Positions 17,266 through 27,715 of a stretch of DNA of 64,000 bases are shown here, piece after piece. The position numbers were made by a program, and so were the translations under genes. The stretch covers positions 1-64,000 of the forward strand of contig NZ_WHNY01000082.1 of assembly GCF_013141695.1 (NCBI RefSeq), given 5' to 3'. The DNA is from Paenibacillus plantarum. Lineage in GTDB: Bacteria > Bacillota > Bacilli > Paenibacillales > NBRC-103111. The notes under the pieces were generated by a model. That model had not been told where the DNA came from. It worked only from the letters and a program-made list of their open reading frames with translations, and did no database searches. The stretch's first letter is position 1. Each line of letters opens with the position of its first letter.

Positions 17266-19275
17266 TTACACTTCAATGATAGATACACCCCAAGGATCGA
17301 GCTCCAGCTGTTCCCCAGTCTCTACCGTTCGTTCGCTTTGCAATTCTTTTCCAGGTGTATGCATATAGGTCATAGTCATATAATCGCTGGAATAGTTAAA
17401 AAAATATAAAATTCTATTTCCACTCGTATTTACACCAGACTTCACTATGATTGGAAAACGTTCTTGTTTCATATCATCACGGAGCAAACTGGTTTCCTGT
17501 AATAGGATCTCGAGTAATCGACTGACTGCCGCCGGCTTCAGCAAACAGCCCATGTAGGTTGCTTTTCCGAATCCGTAATTGTTTTGAGTAACTGCTGCAT
17601 ACTTACCCCAATGTGGATGGTCGTAGTAAGCCAAAACCTTAGCTGTTGTAGGCTGGATGAGTTCCATCCAAACCTCCACACGATTCCCCTCTTCCCCTAC
17701 TTCAAAAGGGTCATCCTTCAATTTGACGTTTGTCGGCTCAACGAACATACTGTAGCCAATCCCGCAAGCAGCTTGGATGATGCCGGGCTGTTGTGAGGTT
17801 CTGACTTTCACATTCTCGTCCGAAAAGCCGCTTTTGAACGTGTACAGAACGTTGCCACCTGCGTGAACAAACGCGTTCAGCCTATGAAGAAGTTCATCTG
17901 GCGCACAGTACAACGCCGGAACAAGAATAAGCTTGTATGCAGCAAGTTTTTCTTGACTAACTGAAGGCGGCAATACGTCACATTCTATGTTTAGCTTATA
18001 TAACTCATCGTAGATAAGTCGTACGATGTCGTTATATTTGATTTGACCGCCCGGAAGCGGGAACCACTCTAACGCCGTAAGCGATTCGTTGCTCAGCAAC
18101 AAAGCTACTTGATTTAACTTTTTCAAATTAGTGAGTTTCGGCGATAATCGAGCAAAATCTCGTCCAATTGACTTTGCCTCCATGTAAACAGGATTGGGTT
18201 GAAAATCGTGACTAAGCAACCCTTTCCAATACGTTTCCGCCGAGTTGTGGATGGAGTGCCAATGCCAGTAAGAGACCATATTCGCTCCTGAGGCCAAATG
18301 ACTGAATGCCTGTTGACGAAGTTGCCCCGGATAGGGCGTCCAATGCGGGAATGCCTGGGCTTGCGTTTCAAGCACAAAGTAGTTGTTCATCTTCAGGGAA
18401 CGAGCGATGTCACCGCCGAACGATATCTCGATCCCCGTGAGCTCATCTTGGGATGGATGGTAGATGTCGACGCCGGCTATCTCAAACGGAATTGACGCAT
18501 CAAAATGATCTACCTCTGGCTGCATGCCGTAGGAATGCCCACGCCAATCAAAATCAAAATTATGTGTCACAAACTGATCTTGGCGCTTAAATTCGTTCAC
18601 GATGGACACCTGCCAGCTGAGGAAATCACTCACAAGCTTGCGAGTGAATTTCGCGAATTCTGCTCCGAGGCTTGCATTAATCGTCCCTTCCATCGAAGGA
18701 AAATCCTCCCAAGCGTTTATGCGATTACTCCAATAATCTAATCCAAAGATTCGATTCACAGCTTCAAGCGTGACGTATCGATCTCGCATGTATTTAAGAA
18801 ATTGAAGCTGCACATTCGGTCCAACTGTTCGGTAATGCTTCGTCTCATTATCCGTCTGAAAGCCGATGACCGCAGGATGATCCTTGACGTGAGCGATCAG
18901 TTTGCGAATCATCCGTTCCGCGTAATAAAGATAGGCTGGATGGGTAATATCCATGTTCTGCCGAGTACCGTACTTGCCTGGTCCTTGCGGTGTCACGGCT
19001 AGAATATCGGGATGCAGTTTCACCATCCAGGTAGGTACGGCATACGTTGGCGTGCCCACGATCACCTGGATGCCGGCCTTATGCATCGCGGTCAGTACCC
19101 GATCGACGGAGCGAAAGTCGAAGACACCATTCTGCGGCTCCATTGTGCTCCAAGTCGATTCCGCGATTCGTACGACGTTGATACCGGCTTCCTTCATCAT
19201 TTGAATATCCTGTTCCAGTCTATCGTATGGCATATATTCGTCATAATATGCTACGCCATAGCGTAAACGGTCCAT
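17266..19275 (-). CDS. GH42 beta-galactosidase
   Basis: A 669-aa enzyme of the glycoside hydrolase 42 three-domain layout: (beta/alpha)8 barrel to about residue 380, including the acid/base Asn-Glu in GFQTDNETKHY and the nucleophile Glu in YFVLETQAQAFPHW; trimerisation domain with LVPALYC about 390-600; small C-terminal beta domain. GH42 releases terminal beta-galactose or alpha-L-arabinopyranose. No signal peptide, so it acts on oligosaccharides after uptake. Start ATG 19275 with AAGGAG. Last gene of the ABC operon. Confidence 0.9.
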   Translation of the reverse strand: MDRLRYGVAYYDEYMPYDRLEQDIQMMKEAGINVVRIAESTWSTMEPQNGVFDFRSVDRVLTAMHKAGIQVIVGTPTYAVPTWMVKLHPDILAVTPQGPGKYGTRQNMDITHPAYLYYAERMIRKLIAHVKDHPAVIGFQTDNETKHYRTVGPNVQLQFLKYMRDRYVTLEAVNRIFGLDYWSNRINAWEDFPSMEGTINASLGAEFAKFTRKLVSDFLSWQVSIVNEFKRQDQFVTHNFDFDWRGHSYGMQPEVDHFDASIPFEIAGVDIYHPSQDELTGIEISFGGDIARSLKMNNYFVLETQAQAFPHWTPYPGQLRQQAFSHLASGANMVSYWHWHSIHNSAETYWKGLLSHDFQPNPVYMEAKSIGRDFARLSPKLTNLKKLNQVALLLSNESLTALEWFPLPGGQIKYNDIVRLIYDELYKLNIECDVLPPSVSQEKLAAYKLILVPALYCAPDELLHRLNAFVHAGGNVLYTFKSGFSDENVKVRTSQQPGIIQAACGIGYSMFVEPTNVKLKDDPFEVGEEGNRVEVWMELIQPTTAKVLAYYDHPHWGKYAAVTQNNYGFGKATYMGCLLKPAAVSRLLEILLQETSLLRDDMKQERFPIIVKSGVNTSGNRILYFFNYSSDYMTMTYMHTPGKELQSERTVETGEQLELDPWGVSIIEV

Positions 19276-19339
19276 CGCGAACAGCTCCTTCTTCCTCAGG
19301 CAAATGTAATCCCTTCCTTTTCAGCCATAGGTGTAACTA

Positions 19340-20422
19340 TTAGATCACTTCAAGCACATCGCGGCTCGGTAATGTTGGAAATACTGCGTGAGGTTCTGTT
19401 TGATACCAGATCGCAACGGAAGCAATATCGTCCTGCAAGGGTAAATAACGACCGCCAGAGCGCCAACCCAAAGCTTGAATGGTGACCCTCAATTGGTCCT
19501 CGAACCGGATTGGATCCATAATATGCCAACGGTACATGCCGAATCGCTGTTGACTCCGATAGAGACCATCCGGTTTAATTACTTGATGCATACCGAGAAA
19601 AGCCGTCGAGTAAGTGCCATATTCGCCTTGCGGCTGCTCGAAATTCCAGGCGCCGCCAAAATAGTCTTCCGTGCCGGTTCCACATATCGTCGGGAACTCC
19701 TCATCTCCATCAAGATAAAATTTGATTTCACCTTCTCCCCACCAGCCTGTGCTATTCGACTGCCAAGCGAGATAGGTTCCGATATAATGACCTTGGCCTT
19801 TAACACCATCCAGGATCACATGAACATCTTTGTAAGCGAGTGGATGGCTTCGTCGCCACTGCGCATGTAAATAAGCAGCGTCAGCTGGAACGTCCGTTAA
19901 CGTGTAATCGATTTGATAATATAAAATGGCTGCTTCGCATGAAGTGTTCTCGATTGTAATTGTGGCATGTTGGCGAAATGGCATGACCCAGTAGCTATTC
20001 ATCCCACCCGCCGGATTGACGGCAATGGGCAAGGAATTCACATTGCTTCGCTCACACCACCCATTGCAAAAGAAATCACCAACAGGCACTTCGATTGACG
20101 GCGCTTCTTCATGATCCCAATGCATACGTACAATGAGGCTGCGCCAAAATTTGGGATGACAAGTCAGCCACACATGCTGAATGGCGCCTGGTCCATCTAT
20201 GTCCCCGAGGCTTATCGTATTTCCAGCAGGAATGCTTACTGAGGGAGACACCTTCCAACCAACGCCGAGTTCCCTTGCGGCATTAGCGCCAGTCCCCTCC
20301 GTGGCCATTCCTGCCATCCCTTTGGCGCCAGTGAAGTTCTCAGCGCTGATCGATCTTGACTTGGCTTTCGAGACAAGCGGCAGATTGCCGAGTCCTAACA
20401 TAAGTCCATGACATGCATGCAT
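19340..20422 (-). CDS. GH172/DUF2961 family glycosidase
   Basis: A 360-aa protein of the DUF2961 (GH172) double jelly-roll family: IQHVWLTCHPKFWRSLIVRM, VGDFFCNGW, NPAGGMNSYWVMPF and GTGTEDYFGGAWNF are family landmarks. Known GH172 enzymes act on alpha-fructofuranose or alpha-D-arabinofuranose linkages. No signal peptide. Start ATG 20422, preceded by GGAAAGGAA; an in-frame TTG at 20428 is less well placed. Gap of 64 bases to the GH42 gene. Confidence 0.85.
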   Translation of the reverse strand: MHACHGLMLGLGNLPLVSKAKSRSISAENFTGAKGMAGMATEGTGANAARELGVGWKVSPSVSIPAGNTISLGDIDGPGAIQHVWLTCHPKFWRSLIVRMHWDHEEAPSIEVPVGDFFCNGWCERSNVNSLPIAVNPAGGMNSYWVMPFRQHATITIENTSCEAAILYYQIDYTLTDVPADAAYLHAQWRRSHPLAYKDVHVILDGVKGQGHYIGTYLAWQSNSTGWWGEGEIKFYLDGDEEFPTICGTGTEDYFGGAWNFEQPQGEYGTYSTAFLGMHQVIKPDGLYRSQQRFGMYRWHIMDPIRFEDQLRVTIQALGWRSGGRYLPLQDDIASVAIWYQTEPHAVFPTLPSRDVLEVI

Positions 20423-20481
20423 AGGCAATTTCCTTTCCTTTTATATAGTCTTCCATTGCTTTTCCATTGCCTAGTTCCTCC

Positions 20482-22239
20482 TCAGTCCTGAAGCCCCGCT
20501 CGAAAATGTCCAACAGCCTCAGAAGTGCGGAGGCAACGATTGTAGATTCGCAAGGAACGAACCACTTTTCTCATTTCCGAATCAATGTGAATCTGACAGC
20601 TTCCTGTTACGTTTCTCATATCGCGGTTAAATCGGCCGAATCCGAATTGCCGATCACTCCCACCGTCACAAAGCCGGCCATCAATCACGAACGAGATCAA
20701 TTTGGGTCCTCCGTCGACGGTAATAACAACATGGTGAAGGGAATGCGGCTGCAGCAAGTTCCTATCAGAGCTCCATGAGGACTCCGTCCTTCCATCATTC
20801 ATAACCAACTGAACAGTTCCTGATTGTGTACTCGCGAGCGCGAAGCCAATGCCGTTAGTTCCGCGCGTATCGATAATCGTCCTTGGGCTTATTTCCGCGA
20901 AATCTACCCACAGATCGATCGAAAAGCCTGTGCCATTACATAAGTCGCCTAAATCTGGAAGCAGTAAGTTGCGTTCCGCCCCTTCATCTTCTATCGATGC
21001 ATCCAACGTAAATGAAAGCCCCGCGCTTGCGATTGTTCGAAGATCTTGTTGATTCCACAATCCATCCAGCAGAGAAGCGTCGATTTCGTGGATGCGTGCA
21101 AGGCTTTTTTGCGTTTCAGTAATATAATAGCGACCATTCGCTTCAATAAAATCCGGATAGCTGATCCGTGTCTGTGGATCTTCGTCATATAGGATGATCT
21201 CCGGCTGCGACCAATGGATATACCCATTCCTCTCACGGCCTCCGCTCAGCCAAACAGGATTGCGGTCGGCATAAGGAAGAAACTGGTTGTTTGAAGTTAA
21301 CATTGGCGCCCAGTTCATGCCGTGATGATGAAACCACAGTACATAATGTCCATTGCTGAATTTGCGCACGAAAGTCGCTGCTCGTGGATGCTTGATTTTG
21401 GGACCGCCAGGGGCATAAACGGTATGTTCAGGCGGCGTCCACGTGTGGCCGTCGTCCCTGCTATAGGCGTGGCAGCTATATCCTTCCGTCGTTCGATAGA
21501 TGCAATATAGACTGCCATCGCTCAAGCTCACAAGATTATGCTCATCTGCTACGGCACTCTGCGGAGCACGCAATCCGGTCTCTCCGTCCGGCAATGTTTC
21601 CCACTGTACACGTGCCGGGTCGTTTTCCCTTAACAGATTGTCACTGCGCACGAACGCGCCTTCTGACGATTCCATGAAGCCATCTCCGAAGCTGCCAACC
21701 TTCGCAAGGCCAATGTACACCGCTCCTTTATGCACAATTGGCTTGCACACGCTCCAGAAGAATCGGACCTCTCCTTCGTACGGATTCATCCGGTCGATCT
21801 GAAAGTGGCGCACTGGAATCGAAAAACGTTGCTTCGACCACGTTCTCCCGTGATCATCCGAATATTTAAAGGCGAATTCGCCCAATGTATCCACACGTTT
21901 ATGGAGCCAGGAATATCGGGTTTTCACTTCCCGTAAATTATCTTTGTTGTACGTATAAAACACGTAAACGCGACCGCTGGGCGCAAGCAGCGGCGTCACC
22001 CAAGACGACTCCGGTGGACCAGGCGGCTCGATCTCGATCAGCGGCGACCAGGTTAGCCCCTGATCGTTACTAATTGTCGCGACAATGTGCTGATCGTTGT
22101 CACCTTCTTCCCCTTTCCCTGTCGTCATGACGCACAGCCAGTTTCCGTCATGGGTGATAACCGTATATGGCTGATCACAGTATCCTTCTTTGGGAAGCTC
22201 GACGCCGGTTGCTATGTTTCTCCAGTCTGTCTGTTTCAT
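20482..22239 (-). CDS. Sialidase-superfamily protein with C-terminal LamG-like domain
   Basis: A 585-aa protein. N-terminal six-bladed propeller (about residues 1-390) with Asp-box repeats SNDQGLTWSP, SDDHGRTWSK and SRDDGHTWTP; C-terminal concanavalin/LamG-like sandwich (about 400-580). Asp boxes mark the sialidase/neuraminidase superfamily, but many members are not sialidases and the arginine triad cannot be confirmed by eye. No signal peptide, so cytoplasmic like its GH neighbours. Start ATG 22239 with AGGAGAG, 11 bases after the permease gene. Confidence 0.78.
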   Translation of the reverse strand: MKQTDWRNIATGVELPKEGYCDQPYTVITHDGNWLCVMTTGKGEEGDNDQHIVATISNDQGLTWSPLIEIEPPGPPESSWVTPLLAPSGRVYVFYTYNKDNLREVKTRYSWLHKRVDTLGEFAFKYSDDHGRTWSKQRFSIPVRHFQIDRMNPYEGEVRFFWSVCKPIVHKGAVYIGLAKVGSFGDGFMESSEGAFVRSDNLLRENDPARVQWETLPDGETGLRAPQSAVADEHNLVSLSDGSLYCIYRTTEGYSCHAYSRDDGHTWTPPEHTVYAPGGPKIKHPRAATFVRKFSNGHYVLWFHHHGMNWAPMLTSNNQFLPYADRNPVWLSGGRERNGYIHWSQPEIILYDEDPQTRISYPDFIEANGRYYITETQKSLARIHEIDASLLDGLWNQQDLRTIASAGLSFTLDASIEDEGAERNLLLPDLGDLCNGTGFSIDLWVDFAEISPRTIIDTRGTNGIGFALASTQSGTVQLVMNDGRTESSWSSDRNLLQPHSLHHVVITVDGGPKLISFVIDGRLCDGGSDRQFGFGRFNRDMRNVTGSCQIHIDSEMRKVVRSLRIYNRCLRTSEAVGHFRAGLQD

Positions 22240-22250
22240 GTCAACTCTCC

Positions 22251-23135
22251 TTATTCTTTAACGCTCCCCATTACGATACCGGTAAGAAAGTAACGCTGTA
22301 AGAACGGATACACGCAAAAAATCGGAAGCGCGCCCAGAAAAATTTGCGCCGCATGCACAGCCCTATCATCTAGTTGTGACAAGATGGCTAGCTCTGTGGG
22401 GTCCATTTGTGAGTAGTCGCGCCTGACTACAACGGTTTGCAAATAGCTGGCGAGCGGATAGTGCTGAGGGTTATTCATGTAGATCAATCCAGCAAACCAT
22501 TCATTCCAATGTCCAACGATAACGAACAGCCCTACCGTTGCAAGCGCCGGAAGTGATAAGGGTACTACGATCCTTCTGAGCAGCGTCCAATGGCCAGCAC
22601 CATCAATAAGACCGGCCTCCATCAACTCTTTGGGTAAGGAACGCATGAAGTTCAGCAGCAAGATCACATTAAACACAGGTACAGCACCAGGAAGGACGAG
22701 CGCCCATATCGAATCCATAAGACCCAATTGTTTGACGACAAGATAAGTTGGGACGAGCCCGCCAGAGAATAACATTGTGAAGACGAAAATCCAGGCGTAT
22801 CCCGTTCGAAACCGAAACTGTTCCTTCTCTTTCGAGAGTGGGTACGAAGTTAAAACAATAAGCAGCATATTGATGGCGGTTCCCAACAGGACGCGTTCGA
22901 AGGATACGCCGATTGACCGAATAAATGCATCATTCCCAGCAACGAAACGATAAGCCTTTATCGTGAACTCAACCGGCCAAAGTGAAACTTGCATCGATTG
23001 AATGGCTTTAATCGAACTAAATGAAACCGCCAGTACATTCACAAGCGGAAGGATACAAAGCAGCGCCAGCAAGGCGAGGAAGAGATGAATAAGTATCAAG
23101 GATAGCGAATGCCGCCATGTTCGTTGTTCGACCAA
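22251..23135 (-). CDS. Carbohydrate ABC transporter permease (LplC/YtcP type)
   Basis: A 294-aa permease with six hydrophobic segments and the cytoplasmic EAA loop MEAGLIDGAGHWTLLRRIVVPLSLPAL. Pairs with the LplB-type permease next door to import an oligosaccharide. No ATPase gene is encoded in the locus; such systems usually borrow a shared MsmX-type ATPase. Start TTG 23135 with AAGGAGG. Confidence 0.9.
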   Translation of the reverse strand: MVEQRTWRHSLSLILIHLFLALLALLCILPLVNVLAVSFSSIKAIQSMQVSLWPVEFTIKAYRFVAGNDAFIRSIGVSFERVLLGTAINMLLIVLTSYPLSKEKEQFRFRTGYAWIFVFTMLFSGGLVPTYLVVKQLGLMDSIWALVLPGAVPVFNVILLLNFMRSLPKELMEAGLIDGAGHWTLLRRIVVPLSLPALATVGLFVIVGHWNEWFAGLIYMNNPQHYPLASYLQTVVVRRDYSQMDPTELAILSQLDDRAVHAAQIFLGALPIFCVYPFLQRYFLTGIVMGSVKE

Positions 23136-23164
23136 AGTAATGTCCTCCTTTTTGGCCAGACTTT

Positions 23165-24064
23165 CTAGAAAATACGATAATTGGCGACTCGATAAGCGAT
23201 GAGATAGGAGATCGAAATCATACAGAAAGAGATAACTGATTTGAAGATACCTACCGCTGTCGCGACGCTGAACTGGGCATTAATTAGTGCAAGGCGGTAC
23301 ACATACGTATCCAGAATGTCGCCTGTCGAATACACGGTCGGACTGTACAGGTTAAATACTTGGTCGAACCCTGCATTCAGGACATTCCCGAGACTAAGTG
23401 TGAGCATCAGCACAATGATCGGCGTCATACCCGGCAGTGTGATGTATCGTGTTTGCTGCAGGCGGCTTGCTCCATCAATGACGGCCGCCTCGTACAATGC
23501 TGGATTGATGCCAGTTAGTGCCGCCAAGTAAACGATGGTACCGAAGCCGAATTCCTTCCACTCGTTCGTAATGACGAGCATATAAGGGAACCAACGATCA
23601 TTCCCAAGAAAATAAATCGGATTTATACCAAATGAGCCAAGCGCTTGATTCAGGATACCGGTGTTGGGAGACAAAACATCGATAAGAATGCCGGACAACA
23701 ACACCCAACTTAAAAAGTGCGGCATGTAAATAATGGTTTGAATTGTGCGTTTAAACCAACGCCGCCGAATCTCGTTAAGTAAAAGCGCTGTTACAATCGG
23801 AGCGACTAGACCTGCGATAAGCTTCATCACGGCGATAAAAACGGTATTGCGGATGACACTGAACGTTTGCGGCAAGCTGTAGACATAGCTAAAATGTTTG
23901 AATCCCACCCATGGCGAACCGAACAGACCTTTCGTCGGTAAGAAATCTTGGAAGCCAATGACGAGTCCTACCATAGGCGTGTAGCAAAAAATCAAAACTA
24001 GGATGAGCCCCGGCCAGATCATTACATGCATCGGCAGTTCAGCACGCCATTTTTTTCGAAACAT
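23165..24064 (-). CDS. Carbohydrate ABC transporter permease (LplB type)
   Basis: A 299-aa permease with six hydrophobic segments and the EAA loop YEAAVIDGASRLQQTRYITLPG. Works with the LplC-type permease and the binding protein encoded just upstream. I place the start at ATG 24064 (AGGAGG 7 bases upstream) rather than at 24121, which would add a charged extension without a site. Confidence 0.9.
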   Translation of the reverse strand: MFRKKWRAELPMHVMIWPGLILVLIFCYTPMVGLVIGFQDFLPTKGLFGSPWVGFKHFSYVYSLPQTFSVIRNTVFIAVMKLIAGLVAPIVTALLLNEIRRRWFKRTIQTIIYMPHFLSWVLLSGILIDVLSPNTGILNQALGSFGINPIYFLGNDRWFPYMLVITNEWKEFGFGTIVYLAALTGINPALYEAAVIDGASRLQQTRYITLPGMTPIIVLMLTLSLGNVLNAGFDQVFNLYSPTVYSTGDILDTYVYRLALINAQFSVATAVGIFKSVISFCMISISYLIAYRVANYRIF

Positions 24065-24132
24065 CCTTGTTCCTCCTATGAAACATTTAGAGGGGACAGA
24101 AACGGATCGCCTCCATCCCACCCTTCATTCCA

Positions 24133-25857
24133 TTAATTAAAGCTTCCGCTAGTAGCCACTTCTGTCAGAATGTCGTTGCCTCCTTGGCTTTTCCATTTGG
24201 CAACAAACTCAGTATCGAATGCATCCACAGGGAGTGACCCCATAATAATTTTAGTAAATGTCGTTGCTTCTAAGTCTCGCAGCGCAGGTCCCTTCGCGAT
24301 CATGGTAGGTGTTGGCTGCCCATAATATTGGGAGGTGACGACCTTTTTGTCCTTGATATAACTGCCAAGAATCTCATATGCACCGCCAGGGCCCCACGTC
24401 GCATTCTGCCACCATTGCGTCATGTCCCCGTTCTGGAACAACTTAATTTTGTCGTAATACGTTTTTGCTGCCGTCGACAGCTTAGAAGCATCACTAGATT
24501 TAAGAGCTTCACGAACGGCTGCTCCATCATTCAAGTTCGTATCCGCGTAGCCGCCACGGATCGGCGAGAAATTTTGGATGTTAATCGTTTTCCCATTTTC
24601 GACCTGAGCATGATACTTTTCATCGGGGTTCGACCCGTACAGCTTTTCCATATATAAATTGAGCATTTTGAACACCGCTTCTGGATGTTGGCTGTTTTTG
24701 TTAACCACAATGAACTGGCTTGGCATAGCAGACATGCTCTGTACCATAATTGGACTGCTGTCGGCAGATACGAGCGGGTACGCCTGCCAATCTACTTTAG
24801 GATCGTCCTTCTTCATGTTGTTGACCGGCCAGGAAGGCACGAACGTCGCGCCGAAGGTCATCCCCACTTTGCCGGAAGTTGCAAGCGTTGCCGACTTGTT
24901 CCCATCAATTGTACTGAATTCCGGATTAATCGCCCCGGCTTTGTATAGCTCCTGCAGCTTGCCAAGCGCTGTCTTCACTTCCGGCATCGTGTCCGCAAGG
25001 ACAGGCTTGCCGTCCGAACCTTTTAAGAACATCAACTGTGTGCCGGCTCCCTTGGTCGGGTTGTACGGATAGGCATGGTAGCCATTGAAAAATCCGTCGA
25101 GGCCCGACCAGCCATTCCACAAGTTGTAGTCGAGGCTTAAGCCAAACGTATCCTTTTTCCCATTCCCATCGGGATCGTTATTCGCAAAGGCTAGGGCGAT
25201 TTGGATGACATCATCCATCGTTTTCGGCGGGGATAGCTTCAGCTTATCCAACCAGTCCTTTCGGATATAAATCATCTGCATATCGCTTTGAACACCACCG
25301 TTCATAGCAAGCCCAAGGAACTTGCCGTTGAAGGTTCCGGCTTTTTTTGTGATGCCGTCTGATTGCTCATAAACGCGTTTGGATAATGGCGAAGCATACT
25401 TCTCATATGCTGAGGATAGATCTGCGATTTGACCTGCGCTTGCCAAAATCTGAAGCTGCTGGGCGTCTACTTGAAAGAAATCAGGCAAGTCGTTCGCCAC
25501 CATCGACACGGTAATTTTGTTGGCATATTGCGTGTCAGATGTAATCCATTTGTTGACAAGCTTAATGCCCAATGTGCTAGCGTATTCGCGATACCAAATA
25601 TTGTTGTCGACGCTGTCACCTGCTGGATACACGGCCGAAGGGTTTGTTGACCTTACGGTCGACATTGTAATCGGCGGCGAATATTGCCCGTTCGGTCCTT
25701 CTGTCGTTGCTGGTTGACCCGAAGGTGCGCTGGATGGCGCACCTGAAGGTACGTTTGTAGCCACTGTTTCTACCGTATCCTTGGAGCATGCCGCCATGGT
25801 CGCCATTAGCAGCGAAAGCGTTAAGAGCGAAAGCACTTTAAAGCGTTTGCCTCTCAT
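24133..25857 (-). CDS. Extracellular sugar-binding lipoprotein 1 (LipO type)
   Basis: A 574-aa family-1 solute-binding protein. Signal peptide with lipobox LLMATMAAC near residues 17-25, Ser/Pro/Gly-rich linker, then two-lobed binding domain with DPDGNGKKDTFGLSLD and GWSGLDGFFNGYHAYPYNP. It should capture the oligosaccharide for the two permeases downstream. First gene of the transport/GH unit; a motif shared with other promoters of the locus lies about 87 bases upstream of the start. Closely paralogous to the protein at 26030. Confidence 0.9.
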   Translation of the reverse strand: MRGKRFKVLSLLTLSLLMATMAACSKDTVETVATNVPSGAPSSAPSGQPATTEGPNGQYSPPITMSTVRSTNPSAVYPAGDSVDNNIWYREYASTLGIKLVNKWITSDTQYANKITVSMVANDLPDFFQVDAQQLQILASAGQIADLSSAYEKYASPLSKRVYEQSDGITKKAGTFNGKFLGLAMNGGVQSDMQMIYIRKDWLDKLKLSPPKTMDDVIQIALAFANNDPDGNGKKDTFGLSLDYNLWNGWSGLDGFFNGYHAYPYNPTKGAGTQLMFLKGSDGKPVLADTMPEVKTALGKLQELYKAGAINPEFSTIDGNKSATLATSGKVGMTFGATFVPSWPVNNMKKDDPKVDWQAYPLVSADSSPIMVQSMSAMPSQFIVVNKNSQHPEAVFKMLNLYMEKLYGSNPDEKYHAQVENGKTINIQNFSPIRGGYADTNLNDGAAVREALKSSDASKLSTAAKTYYDKIKLFQNGDMTQWWQNATWGPGGAYEILGSYIKDKKVVTSQYYGQPTPTMIAKGPALRDLEATTFTKIIMGSLPVDAFDTEFVAKWKSQGGNDILTEVATSGSFN

Positions 25858-25943
25858 TGTCTACCCCTCCATCTAATTCAATCTAATTGCTACACTTTTA
25901 TTATGCGGTTCGGAGGAAGGGATTAAAATATTGAAGATTGGTT

Positions 25944-25963
25944 ATCGCTTATCCTCTCATGTC
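25944..25963 (-). promoter_or_regulatory. Shared locus motif, copy upstream of binding protein 1
   Basis: Plus-strand ATCGCTTATCCTCTCATGTC; 18 of 20 bases match the copy at 35672-35691. Candidate YesN (AraC-type) operator. Confidence 0.5.
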
Positions 25964-25993
25964 TTTGTTTGATACAAACATAGAAAAATAAAA

Positions 25994-26022
25994 AACCAGG
26001 CGATTGCTTTCATCACCTGGTT
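25994..26022 (-). terminator. Terminator of the yesMN-binding protein 2 unit
   Basis: Minus-strand stem AACCAGG-GAT with ATC-CCTGGTT (one mismatch), followed by TTTTTATTTTT. Eight bases after the stop of binding protein 2. It shows that binding protein 1 needs its own promoter. Confidence 0.85.
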
Positions 26023-26029
26023 CCTTCTA

Positions 26030-27715
26030 TTATTTTACACTAGTTTTCCACGCGTTGACTTCCGTAGTGATCTGATTACCGCCCTGTGACTTCCAATCAC
26101 GAACAAACTTATCGAATAAATCAAGTGGCTCTCCCATGATCACCTTGGTCAACATAACGGTCTCCAAATCCCGGAGTGTGGATCCCCGTTCGATCATTGT
26201 CGGCGTCGGCGGTCCATAGAAGGCATTCACCATAAATGCGTTACTCTTCTTATATTGCCCATAAACAGAGAATGCCCCGTTTTCCCCGAAATCCTTCATC
26301 ACCCACCACTGACCTTTATCTCCACTGTTATATTTTAGAATGCTGTCATAATATCCCCTTTGTTCAAGATTTAATCGGGAAGGGTTGTTTGACTTCAACG
26401 CAGAAATGACGGCTTCATGTGCTTCCTGGTTATTTTCTGCCATGCCCCCTTTAATGGGTGAAGAGGTGAAAACATTGTAAATATCACGACCATCCGTAAC
26501 AATATGAAATTGCTCATCAGCAGTTCTCCCATAAATCTTTTCCAGATAAAAATTGAGCATAAAGATTACGGCTTCTGGATGCTCGAAATTCCGATTGACG
26601 ACAAAAAAGTCGGATGGCGCAACATTCGCAATAATTGGTCTGGCTGGATCGCCATCGGCGGATACGAGTGGATATACCCCCCAGTCCGCTTTCGGGTCAA
26701 GCTTTTGCGTATTGATTAATGGCCAGTTCGCATTCCAATGTGCCCCAAAATGCATGCCGACCTTCCCCGACGTTTCGGCTTCCGAGGCTTTCGTTCCATC
26801 CTGTACAGCAAACTCGGGGTTGATATAGCCGGACCGAAACATTTGCTGCAGCTTGCCGAGTGCCGTTTTTACTTCGGGTTGGATGCCGCCATATACCAGA
26901 TTGCCTTCTTTGTCCGTCAACCACATGGTCTGTGAACCGCTGCCATTGGTTGGATTATACGGATACGCATGATAGCCGCCGAAGAACCCCTCCAAACCGG
27001 AATAACCGTCAAATAAATTTTTATTTAAATTGAGGCCAAACGTATCTTTCCGACCATTTCCATCAGGATCCTGCTCCGTAAATACTTTCGCGATAGATAT
27101 GACGTCATCCATCGTTTGCGGCGGCTTTAAGCCGAGCTTCGCCAGCCAATCAGTACGAATCCACAGAAGAGGCGCGCCATCGTAGCTTCCCCCATTCGCA
27201 GGGATCGCCATTAATCTCCCTTTTTTGGAGGAAGACTGCCGTAACACACCCCCTGAAACAAATTTCTTCGTTAAGTCGGACGCATAGGTATCGAAAACAT
27301 CAGTGAGATCGGCGATCTGCCCGCTGTTCATGAGCGATTGAAATTGCTGCGAGTTGACCATGAATAAATCAGGCAAGTCGGAGGAGACGATAGATACGTT
27401 TATTTTCTGTTGATATTGAGATTCGTCAATAACCCAATTGTTTTTCACTTGGATTCCGTATTGCTCTAGAAACGACCGGGTCCAAATATTATTGTCGATG
27501 GAGTCTCCTTCCTGGTATTTGACGCCATCAATGGTTTTGCGCACAGTGGTCAGCGATAGAGGCGGCTCATATTTCCCGCTTGCGGTTAACATGCGTTTAT
27601 GTTCTGGATTCGAATCTCCCGTCTCACTGGTCGTAGAACCCCCGCTCTTGTCACAGGCTGCAAGTAGCGCGATGGTCAGCACGAGGATGGCAACTTTCCT
27701 CCAACGATTTACCAT
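26030..27715 (-). CDS. Extracellular sugar-binding lipoprotein 2 (regulatory operon)
   Basis: A 561-aa family-1 binding lipoprotein, lipobox LTIALLAAC near residues 13-21, strongly similar to the 574-aa protein at 24133 (shared GDSxDNNIW, SDLPDxFxV, GQIADL, DPDGNGRKDTFGLNL, GGYHAYPYNP). No permease is encoded after it: it ends at a strong terminator. Its start overlaps the end of yesN by 7 bases, so it belongs to the sensor operon. A duplicated binding protein placed with YesM/YesN may feed the sensor kinase rather than transport; this is inference. Confidence 0.88.
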   Translation of the reverse strand: MVNRWRKVAILVLTIALLAACDKSGGSTTSETGDSNPEHKRMLTASGKYEPPLSLTTVRKTIDGVKYQEGDSIDNNIWTRSFLEQYGIQVKNNWVIDESQYQQKINVSIVSSDLPDLFMVNSQQFQSLMNSGQIADLTDVFDTYASDLTKKFVSGGVLRQSSSKKGRLMAIPANGGSYDGAPLLWIRTDWLAKLGLKPPQTMDDVISIAKVFTEQDPDGNGRKDTFGLNLNKNLFDGYSGLEGFFGGYHAYPYNPTNGSGSQTMWLTDKEGNLVYGGIQPEVKTALGKLQQMFRSGYINPEFAVQDGTKASEAETSGKVGMHFGAHWNANWPLINTQKLDPKADWGVYPLVSADGDPARPIIANVAPSDFFVVNRNFEHPEAVIFMLNFYLEKIYGRTADEQFHIVTDGRDIYNVFTSSPIKGGMAENNQEAHEAVISALKSNNPSRLNLEQRGYYDSILKYNSGDKGQWWVMKDFGENGAFSVYGQYKKSNAFMVNAFYGPPTPTMIERGSTLRDLETVMLTKVIMGEPLDLFDKFVRDWKSQGGNQITTEVNAWKTSVK